From positions 3,390,137 to 3,454,136 of the forward strand of contig NZ_CP046640.1 of assembly GCF_017751145.1 (NCBI RefSeq): 64,000 nt of DNA, written 5' to 3'. Under the pieces are notes generated by a model. The model saw only the letters and a list, made by a program, of their open reading frames with translations, did no database searches and was not told the DNA's origin. Within the stretch, counting starts at the first letter, position 1; the number at the start of each line of letters is the position of its first letter. This stretch comes from Iocasia fonsfrigidae. Lineage in GTDB: Bacteria; Bacillota; Halanaerobiia; Halanaerobiales; DTU029. Below are positions 8,707 to 15,807 of the stretch, one piece after another. The position numbers and the translations under genes were made by a program.

Positions 8707-9390
8707 CTAACTGACCTCCTTTACACTTAGAGTACCATCTTTAATTTCTATTAACTTTTGGGCATATCTATTGATAAATAAATCATGGGTCACAATAACA
8801 AAGGCTACGTCATATTCATTATTTAAATTTAGCATTAACTCTATAATAGTCTTCCCTGTTTCAGAATCTAGATTTCCTGTTGGCTCATCTGCTAAAACCA
8901 CTTCAGGCTCGGTAACTAGAGCCCGTGCAATAGCTACTCTCTGTTTTTGACCACCAGATAGCTGGCCAGGTAATCTATTATTCATCTTATCCAAAGCAAG
9001 CTCTTTTAAAATCTTATCAACTCTCTTCTTTCTTTCTGACTTACTGACTTTCTGTAAGAGAAGGGGATATTCTACATTCTCCCATACTGTTAAAACTGGA
9101 ACCAATTCAAAGTATTGAAATACCAAACCAATTTTATCTCTACGAAGCTCTGTCCGTTCTCTATCACTTAAAGAATTTAAAGAAGTTTTATTAATCTCAA
9201 TCTCCCCTGAGCTTGCTTCATCAATACCAGCCAACAAATTTAGGAGGGTAGATTTTCCACTACCAGAAGGACCATTTACTACAATAAAGTCACCTTTGTT
9301 AATTGTAAGATTTATATTCTTTAAGGCTTGAACTTCTTCAATCTGGCTAGAATATATCTTGCTTAAATTTTCTATTTTAATAATAGCCAC
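8707..9390 (-). CDS. ABC transporter ATPase, LolD/MacB type
   Basis: A 227-residue ATPase subunit with Walker A GPSGSGKST, Q loop, signature LSGGQKQRVAIARAL, Walker B VVLADEPTGNLDS with the LolD/MacB-typical 'EPTGNLDS', and the switch histidine in IVTHD. It pairs with the permease downstream in a tightly packed operon (13 bases after the TPR gene, 1 base before the permease). It would energise release of an envelope substrate to the LolA-like carrier. Confidence 0.93.
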   Translation of the reverse strand: MAIIKIENLSKIYSSQIEEVQALKNINLTINKGDFIVVNGPSGSGKSTLLNLLAGIDEASSGEIEINKTSLNSLSDRERTELRRDKIGLVFQYFELVPVLTVWENVEYPLLLQKVSKSERKKRVDKILKELALDKMNNRLPGQLSGGQKQRVAIARALVTEPEVVLADEPTGNLDSETGKTIIELMLNLNNEYDVAFVIVTHDLFINRYAQKLIEIKDGTLSVKEVS

Positions 9391-9403
9391 TTCTTACTCC
9401 CCC

Positions 9404-10165
9404 TTAAATTTCTTTAGCTTCTTTTAAAATATCCTCTGCCCATTTATTAGCTGGATAAATTTTCAGAGCTTGTTTTGCACTATCTATCGCTTGGTCTTTA
9501 TCTTTTAATTTTATATAAGCATTGGCTATCCAAATATAAGAAATAAAGTTATCGAATTTATCTTTACTATCTAAGGCCTTTTGAAACATTGTAATTCCTT
9601 TATCTATATCACCGCCACCAATTTTAGGTGCATTTATATAGTATATTCCTAATGAATTAAAAGCCGTATAATTTTCTTTATCAAGCTTCACAGCTTTCTG
9701 TAATAATTTAACTGCTTTTGGACCACTAGTCATCAAATAAATTACGCCTTTATATTCCATCAATCTCATATAAGTATCAGCTAATAAACGATGAGCTTCA
9801 CTTAATTTTTTATTCTTTTTTATACTTTTTAGAGCTAGTTCACTACTATTCTCAAAATGTCGAGCAGCCTTTCTTGGTTCTCCCTTAACCTCATACATTT
9901 CAGCTATTAAAAATTCAACTTGACCTTGCCACAAATACTTTTGATCATCATTATTTACCTTTTCAAGATAAAAATTACTTTGCCCAGCTGTTTCAATTAG
10001 TTTTTCAATATCATTATCACCATTATAGTAATCTTCTCTAGCCTGAAAGAACAGATCTTTTCCTTGCTCTAAGTTATTATCCTTCGCCTCCATATTTAAA
10101 GAAATGACTATTGTAAGAAACATAATTAGAACTAAAATAAATTTGTAATTTTTTAATTTTATCAT
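9404..10165 (-). CDS. Secreted tetratricopeptide-repeat protein
   Basis: A 253-residue protein with a signal peptide (about 8-28) followed by degenerate TPR repeats across about 65-250. The stretch SLGIYYINAPKIGGGDIDKGI is reminiscent of TatT-like secreted TPR proteins known near transporters in spirochaetes and other diderms; this resemblance is from memory. It is the first gene of the five-gene operon and probably acts as a periplasmic scaffold or adaptor. The start has GGGGGAT about 8 bases upstream. No catalytic motif is seen. Confidence 0.75.
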   Translation of the reverse strand: MIKLKNYKFILVLIMFLTIVISLNMEAKDNNLEQGKDLFFQAREDYYNGDNDIEKLIETAGQSNFYLEKVNNDDQKYLWQGQVEFLIAEMYEVKGEPRKAARHFENSSELALKSIKKNKKLSEAHRLLADTYMRLMEYKGVIYLMTSGPKAVKLLQKAVKLDKENYTAFNSLGIYYINAPKIGGGDIDKGITMFQKALDSKDKFDNFISYIWIANAYIKLKDKDQAIDSAKQALKIYPANKWAEDILKEAKEI

Positions 10166-10227
10166 TTTTATCCCCCTAAAATTATTTGTTAACTATATTA
10201 TATAAGTTACCTAAGTCCTATACATCT
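10166..10227 (-). promoter_or_regulatory. Putative promoter of the TPR-ABC-LolA-barrel operon
   Basis: A TATAAT on the minus strand (plus positions about 10197-10202) lies about 30 bases before the TPR gene start. No recognisable -35 hexamer stands 17 bases upstream, which is typical of activator-dependent promoters. Three ACTAAAAGT words lie immediately upstream. Confidence 0.5.
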
Positions 10228-10360
10228 ACTAAAAGTTCTGTTTCTATTAGACTAAAAGTAGTAAGAAATCTCCTGCTTTTGGGGGATAAATTAGTCTGTC
10301 AACAGATTAATCATCCACGAAGAGTTATCTATAACCCGTAGAGACACTAGACTAAAAGTA
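10228..10360. repeat. Three ACTAAAAGT direct repeats, candidate response-regulator sites
   Basis: The word ACTAAAAGT occurs at 10228-10236, 10251-10259 and 10351-10359. The last two extend to the identical 13-mer TAGACTAAAAGTA and are exactly 100 bases apart; the first two are 23 bases (about two helical turns) apart. They sit upstream of the weak promoter of the Lol-like operon, where a NarL-type regulator would bind. The rest of 10166-10432 holds no gene. Confidence 0.5.
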
Positions 10361-10432
10361 AAACAAAAAAATGGAAAATTAATTGAAATATAATAGTCTA
10401 CCCAGTAATCTTTCAAATTAAAGAGACAAAAA

Positions 10433-10464
10433 AAGGTATTCCCGAAGTCTTGAAGGAATACCTT
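10433..10464 (-). terminator. Intrinsic terminator of the glucan phosphorylase gene
   Basis: Ten-base stem AAGGTATTCC with a 12-base loop, followed on the minus strand by TTTTTTTG. It lies 50 bases after the stop codon of the phosphorylase gene. Confidence 0.85.
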
Positions 10465-10516
10465 GTATATCTCTTACATATCAATACTAGTTAATTTCGC
10501 AATTCACTATATTAAT

Positions 10517-12136
10517 CTAGAAAGTATAGATCTCCTTATAATATCTTTTTAACATCCTTTTTGCAGAAAATCGTTCATAGGTACTCTCAATACTGGCTTT
10601 CATCATCTCTTCCCATCGCTCTCTATTATGATAATAGGTAGGTACTACTTTATTCAAAAGGACTTCATATAAGGCCTTAAGGTCATGTTCATCCTGTTTA
10701 TCCTGATCACTATCTTGATAGCCGTCCCCAAACTGCCAGCCGTTAACCCCATCTTCACAGGCTTCAGGCCACCAACCATCAAGTATACTCATATTCAAAA
10801 CCCCATTCATCGCTGCTTTCATCCCGGAAGTACCGCTAGCTTCCTTTGGCCTTCTGGGGTTATTTAACCAGAGGTCAATCCCTCTTGTTAACTTTTTCCC
10901 TATTTCCATATTATAGTCTTCCAGAAATACAACACTATGTTGATATTTCTTACTCATCTTAACCAGACTGCTTATAATTCTTTTCCCTGTATCATCTAAG
11001 GGATGGGCCTTCCCAGAAAAAACAAGCTGTATTTTACCTTCTTTTAAATAAGGACCAATAATAGATGCTTTGCTAAATATTAAATCACTCCTTTTATAAG
11101 GGGCCGCCCTTCTGGCGAAACCTATCAGAAGTTTATCACTGCTGAGGTTGACACCTGTTTTTTGTTTTATATATTTAATCAGCTCTTTTTTTAATTCTTG
11201 GTGTACAGGCCAGAGTAATTTACCCTGATCATATGCTTCCCTGATCCTCTGATCTACCCAGGTTTTATGGTGAACACCATTAGTAATAGCTATAATGGGG
11301 GGTTTATTATCTACATGCTCCCACATTTTACGTGCTGTTACAGCATGCAGCTCTGCTACAGCATTGGCCATATGTGACAGTCTCAGTCCGGCAACTGTCA
11401 TATTAAAAGGGGCACCACCAATCTTAACCATCTGCTCCAGGGTCAAACCCCTGAAGCCCCCCATATATCTAATACTATCCAGACGGTGTTTCTCATTTCC
11501 TTCCTTAACAGGGGTATGGGTTGTAAATACTATTTCCTTCCTTACTTCGGCCAGTGCTTCATCAAAAGTATGACCCTGCTTTATTTTCTCCCTTATTAAT
11601 TCTATACCTGCAAAAACTGCATGCCCTTCATTAAAATGATATATATCTATATTTAAACCTAATTTTCTGATTAGCTTTATACCACCTACCCCCAGGATAA
11701 GTTCCTGGGCAATCCTCTCCTCTACAAACCACCCATATAATTGACCTGTTATCCATTTATTAGCGTTCTTTTTATGATTTGTATCCAGCAAATACAGAGG
11801 AACATTATCATAGCGTTGCAATTTCCAGACTTTACAGATAATATCTTCATCTCTTATTCTAACTGTTACAGTAATACCAGTATCATCCAACAACTTATAC
11901 ATATAATCATTATTATGATAGGAATCATATGGTCGACCATCTTCAGCAATAAGCTGTTTTGTATAACCCTGCCTCCACAAAATACCAATACCTATCATTG
12001 GTTTATTTAACTCTTTAGCAGCCTTAAGGATATCACCAGCCAGTATACCTAAACCACCGGCGTAAATCCTAATTGCTTTATCCAGACCATATTCCATACA
12101 AAAATAAGCAACCTTTGGTTCTTTATTACTACTCAT
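10517..12136 (-). CDS. glgP: Alpha-glucan phosphorylase, GT35, short form
   Basis: PLP-dependent phosphorylase that releases glucose 1-phosphate from alpha-1,4-glucans or maltodextrins. The protein is about 539 residues, shorter than the roughly 800-residue E. coli MalP/GlgP and in the range of the TIGR02094-type short glucan phosphorylases. Visible motifs are the N-terminal YFCMEYGLDKAIRIYAGGLG, the glucan-site HFNEGHAVF, and the PLP-lysine motif EASGTSGMKAAMNG near the C terminus. I take the ATG at 12136 because AGGAGGC lies 8 bases upstream; a longer frame up to 12211 has no such site. Its location next to GH13 genes indicates intracellular maltodextrin or glycogen breakdown. Confidence 0.92.
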   Translation of the reverse strand: MSSNKEPKVAYFCMEYGLDKAIRIYAGGLGILAGDILKAAKELNKPMIGIGILWRQGYTKQLIAEDGRPYDSYHNNDYMYKLLDDTGITVTVRIRDEDIICKVWKLQRYDNVPLYLLDTNHKKNANKWITGQLYGWFVEERIAQELILGVGGIKLIRKLGLNIDIYHFNEGHAVFAGIELIREKIKQGHTFDEALAEVRKEIVFTTHTPVKEGNEKHRLDSIRYMGGFRGLTLEQMVKIGGAPFNMTVAGLRLSHMANAVAELHAVTARKMWEHVDNKPPIIAITNGVHHKTWVDQRIREAYDQGKLLWPVHQELKKELIKYIKQKTGVNLSSDKLLIGFARRAAPYKRSDLIFSKASIIGPYLKEGKIQLVFSGKAHPLDDTGKRIISSLVKMSKKYQHSVVFLEDYNMEIGKKLTRGIDLWLNNPRRPKEASGTSGMKAAMNGVLNMSILDGWWPEACEDGVNGWQFGDGYQDSDQDKQDEHDLKALYEVLLNKVVPTYYHNRERWEEMMKASIESTYERFSAKRMLKRYYKEIYTF

Positions 12137-12215
12137 AAAAAATTGCCTCCTTTTTCTATAATGATATATTCCGTGATAACCCAACTGAAGATCAAACCCA
12201 TACCATACCACTAAA

Positions 12216-12326
12216 TTATGAAATTCTTATTATATATTTATTATCTTCTAATTTAAGAAACTTATCATTAATATGATCAAATATCTCTTTTTCACAACCG
12301 GATACTTCATTTTCACTACTTTTCAT
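12216..12326 (-). pseudogene. C-terminal remnant of a GH13 alpha-amylase gene
   Basis: A 36-residue minus-strand frame whose second half (EKEIFDHINDKFLKLEDNK then YIIRIS) matches the C terminus of the GH13 enzyme encoded at 13277-15040 (KKEISNYLDDSSFQLGDDK then YIIEIS). It has no ribosome binding site and no upstream catalytic part. I read it as the 3' end of a second GH13 copy, or of the original gene, left behind when the nucleotidyltransferase gene came to lie between them. The similarity is short (about 27 residues), but spacing and residue pattern agree throughout. Confidence 0.6.
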
Positions 12327-12337
12327 AATAGTTTTCT

Positions 12338-13114
12338 TTATAAATACTTACTGATAATAATCTCAATGGCCTTTTTATATTCCAAGCTAAGTTGCCCGGA
12401 TAATTCTCTTCTTAATACATTTAACAGCGCTCCAGCTGCTTCTGGAATAGGCTTAAGTAAAATAGATTCCATTTCTTTTCCTAAATCTGAATAAACAAAT
12501 TCAAACCTCCTTAAGGGATCGATATTATCAAGTAAATTATTATTTTAATTAACTAAATGTTTTCCCAATAAAATCAATAATTTTTTCAATGCTGATATCT
12601 TTACAAACTCATGGGCACTAACTTTTTCTCCTCTTTTATACCTACCAAGACCAACCAATAAATTAACAATGAACTGACCTATTAGTACCTCATTACTGCA
12701 ATTTAAATTTGACTCTTCGGCCGTTGTTTGTCTGATTTTTCTCAGATGATCCTCTATATTTTCTCTATCAATTAATATTTGATAACAATTTGTTTTAGAA
12801 AAATACAATTCTTTACTATCAAAAACTGCAAATTCAATTAAATGCCCACTATTATATAATACTTTTAAGCCGTGTTCAGTTTCTTGAAAAGATAATAATA
12901 TACTATCAAAATTTGGCAACCATGATAAATCATTACGAAACTCTTGTTGGTGACCAGTTTGTACAATCACAAAGAAATCATGATCAGACCACTTGTCTGG
13001 TCTATAATTCTGCCTGGACATAGAACCAACGGCAACTAATCCAATAACTCCAATACAATTTAATAAATTATTTTTTAAATTCTCAGTATACCTTTCATAC
13101 TCAATACAATTCAT
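12338..13114 (-). pseudogene. Nucleotidyltransferase gene with an in-frame TAA stop
   Basis: A nucleotidyltransferase-fold protein. The core motif GSMSRQ...WSDHDFFVIV (residues about 30-51) gives the GS pair and the metal-binding DxD-type acid. The open frame stops at TAA 12545-12547 after 189 residues. However, the same frame continues without another stop to 12338, encoding LDNIDPLRRFEFVY and IPEAAGALLNVLRREL, which look like the usual C-terminal helices of this family. So the original gene was about 258 residues and has suffered a nonsense mutation (or a sequencing error). The substrate is unknown; relatives modify aminoglycosides or other small molecules. It has its own ribosome binding site (AAGGAGA). 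Whether the 189-residue product is active is open. Confidence 0.7.
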
Positions 13115-13276
13115 ATAATCTCTTCTCCTTAAAATAAATAGTGAACTTAATATTAGATATAATCTGTGTCTTCAAAATCTCCTAATTCCATTAATCTAAT
13201 ATAATACGGACTGAAATGTTACAAATATATGAACCATGGACCTCCAGTTCTCCAACGCAAAAAAATAATTTTTATC

Positions 13277-15040
13277 TTAGCTCAAAATCATTCCTTTAAA
13301 TTTTGAAATTTCTATTATATATTTTTTGTCATCACCCAATTGAAAAGAACTATCATCTAGATAATTAGATATTTCTTTTTTATATCCAAATAAATTTCCT
13401 GCTAAAGTGTATTTTTGGGATAATGGACTATTGTTAATAATCACTACAATACTTTCATCCTCATAGCTGCGCAAAAAACCATATGTATTTTTTATTTCAT
13501 CAATTACTATTGGCTGATAATCACCACGTCGAAGTGGTATTAATTCATGTCTTAAGCTTATCAGCTTTTGGTAATATTTATATAAATCTTTATCCTGTTT
13601 TTCTATATCCCAGACCATACAACGACGGCAATCAGGATCATCTTCACCTTCTATACCCACCTCATCACCGTAATATATCATCGGTGCCCCTGGATAAGTA
13701 AATTGAAATAATACTGCCAGTTTCATCAATTCTTTCTCTCCCGAAAAAAAATTAATTAATCTGCGGGTATCATGGCTGTCCAGGAGATTCAGCATACTAT
13801 AATTTACTCTGTCTTGATATAACATCCAGTTCCTGACAAGCCTATTACTGAACTCGCCAGGGCCTATTTTTTTATAGGCAAAAAAATCAAGTACCGACAT
13901 TTCCAGTGGATAATTCATAATTGCATCAAATTGGTCACCCTGCAACCATTTTTCCGAATTATGCCAGATTTCCCCTACAATATAGGCATTCGGTTTAATT
14001 TTTTTTACCCTTTCACGAAATTTACGCCAGAAATTATGATCAACCTCATCAGCCACATCAAGCCTCCACCCATCTATATCTACTTCATTAAGCCAATATT
14101 CAGCTGCACCAAGGAGATAATCCTGAACCTCAGGATTTGAAGTATTAAGTTTCGGCATATCTATTACATCATTAGCAAAGGTATCATAATTGACCGGAGG
14201 AGTGGTTTTAACAGGATAATTATCAATAAAAAACCAATCACTATACTTAGAACTGGCACCATTTTCCCGAACATCTTTAAAAGCAAAAAAATTAAACCCA
14301 CTGTGGTTAAAAACAGCATCAAGAATAACCCGAATTCCCCTTCTATGGACCTCAACAACTAATTTTTTCAGTATTTCTTTGTTACCAAAGCTAGGGTCAA
14401 CCTTATAAAAGTCATCAATATTGTACTTGTGATTACTAGTAGAACTGAAAATTGGATTAAGATAGAGAGCATTAACTCCCAGGTTTTCTAAATAATCTAG
14501 CTTTTTTATAATCCCTTCTAAGTCCCCGCCAAAAAAAGAATCACTTTCAGGTTTAGCTCCCCAGGGTCTTATCCTATCTGGATCATTATCTGTATTACCA
14601 TTATTAAATCTTTCAGGGAATACCTGGTAAAAAACCGCATCCTGTACCCATTCAGGTATTGAAAAAATATCGCCTTCATTTATAACTGGATATTGGAAAT
14701 ATTCACCATAGCCAAAAGATTTTCCAGGTTTAATATTACTAAAGCCTTTTTCTGTAAACCAGATCCCTTCAGAACCATCACTTAAATAAAATAAATAGCG
14801 AAAACGGTTATCATCCATTGTTATACTAGTCTCAAAATAATCATAAAGACCATCGCTGGCAACTAACTCCATCTTTTTTACATTATATGGAGCTTTGCCA
14901 TCATACCGACTACCAAATATTACTTTTACCTCTTGTAAATCATTTTTAGCTGCTTTTAGTCTAATCTTTAAAGTATTCCTATCAAGAGGGTAAACATAAT
15001 TCCAACCTGGCTTATGTAAAATTGCTGCTTTATTCATCAT
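13277..15040 (-). CDS. Cytoplasmic GH13 neopullulanase/cyclomaltodextrinase-type amylase
   Basis: A 587-residue GH13 enzyme with no signal peptide. An N-terminal CBM34-like domain (about 1-120) precedes the (beta/alpha)8 barrel. The catalytic triad is nucleophile D328 in DGWRLDVADE, acid/base E357 in IVGEIWHNS, and stabiliser D424 in LLDSHDT; MPKLN in the conserved region is the neopullulanase/cyclomaltodextrinase signature. Such enzymes cut imported maltodextrins, cyclodextrins or pullulan fragments. It ends with a short all-beta C domain that recurs as a remnant at 12216-12326. The upstream neighbour is a decayed small gene, then the secreted glucan-binding protein. Confidence 0.93.
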   Translation of the reverse strand: MMNKAAILHKPGWNYVYPLDRNTLKIRLKAAKNDLQEVKVIFGSRYDGKAPYNVKKMELVASDGLYDYFETSITMDDNRFRYLFYLSDGSEGIWFTEKGFSNIKPGKSFGYGEYFQYPVINEGDIFSIPEWVQDAVFYQVFPERFNNGNTDNDPDRIRPWGAKPESDSFFGGDLEGIIKKLDYLENLGVNALYLNPIFSSTSNHKYNIDDFYKVDPSFGNKEILKKLVVEVHRRGIRVILDAVFNHSGFNFFAFKDVRENGASSKYSDWFFIDNYPVKTTPPVNYDTFANDVIDMPKLNTSNPEVQDYLLGAAEYWLNEVDIDGWRLDVADEVDHNFWRKFRERVKKIKPNAYIVGEIWHNSEKWLQGDQFDAIMNYPLEMSVLDFFAYKKIGPGEFSNRLVRNWMLYQDRVNYSMLNLLDSHDTRRLINFFSGEKELMKLAVLFQFTYPGAPMIYYGDEVGIEGEDDPDCRRCMVWDIEKQDKDLYKYYQKLISLRHELIPLRRGDYQPIVIDEIKNTYGFLRSYEDESIVVIINNSPLSQKYTLAGNLFGYKKEISNYLDDSSFQLGDDKKYIIEISKFKGMILS

Positions 15041-15073
15041 TAAATTATCACTCCCTAATTATTTTTGTTTATA

Positions 15074-15394
15074 CTATTGTCTTAAAGTTGTCCTAATTCT
15101 TATTTCCAAACTGACTCCACCATCAACAGTAAACTCTTCTGTTTTCAGATAGAATACAGTTTTATCACCCTCCACCTAATCATTATTATCTTCCTTAATA
15201 GATATATTTCCTGAAAAATCCAATGACCCCTCCTGACTATCACACTTACCATTATTGCTATCACCACTCCCATTAATCCATAAAACACAATAGAATTTCT
15301 CATTGAATTAATCACAGCTACTATGTAATTTAAATTTACCCATGAACTTATCCCAGAATGATTTATATTTTTCAAAAAAAAACTTAATTTTCAC
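15074..15394 (-). pseudogene. Decayed small gene with two in-frame stops
   Basis: From a GTG at 15394 preceded by AGGAGGATGTAGG, one frame runs 107 codons to a stop at 15074. It is interrupted by TAA after VKIKFFFEKYKSFWDK...HSSCD and by TAG after ISIKEDNND. The segments between the stops have ordinary coding composition (GKCDSQEGSLDFSGN, VEGDKTVFYLKTEEFTVDGG). I recognise no family. It may once have been a small beta-rich protein, perhaps a glucan-binding module, linked to the GH13 operon. A 76-codon frame elsewhere in the same interval is less likely because it lacks a ribosome binding site. Confidence 0.5.
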
Positions 15395-15807
15395 CCTACA
15401 TCCTCCTTATTTAATTATCTCAGTAATTCACACCTCTCCTTCTATTAAGTAAAATCAATCTAACTTTAAAAACAGAATTGTTGTGAAATCGTTTAAACAA
15501 GATTGAATACAGTATAATTTTTTTATATTTTGCAAAGAAAGATATAGAAACCACCTAAATTCTTTAACATAAAATGCAAGGCTGGCTCAATATTAATATT
15601 CAGAATATTTAAAGGGGAAACAAATTAACATCAAGCTCAATAATTAGTACCAAACCAACCTTGCATAAAAATAATTCTTTTTTTTATAACAATTTAATCA
15701 AATTAAAAATCTTGTGTGGTGTCCTGTAAACTACCAACTATAAAGTTAGCGCCATAAAAGAGAATTATGTCTATTGAAAATTAAAGCTAATAAACTCTAA
15801 ACTATCT
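15395..15807 (-). other. Intergenic region with a long imperfect inverted repeat and an operator-like site
   Basis: No gene is supported. A 12-base arm ATGCAAGGCTGG (15574-15585) is complementary, with one G-T, to CCAACCTTGCAT (15655-15666), and pairing can extend inward imperfectly; this is probably the 3' structure of the 906-residue protein transcript. A TATACT (about 15511-15516, minus strand) followed by AAACGATTTC (about 15486-15496) looks like a promoter with a LacI-type operator for the downstream GH13 genes. Confidence 0.45.

Noticed and set aside
12273-12494. Plus-strand 73-codon ORF
   Set aside because: Antisense to the readthrough part of the nucleotidyltransferase and the GH13 remnant, both of which have family-like sequence; no ribosome binding site.
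15145-15375. 76-codon membrane-like ORF
   Set aside because: It has no ribosome binding site and lies in a different frame from the AGGAGG-preceded decayed gene covering the same bases.
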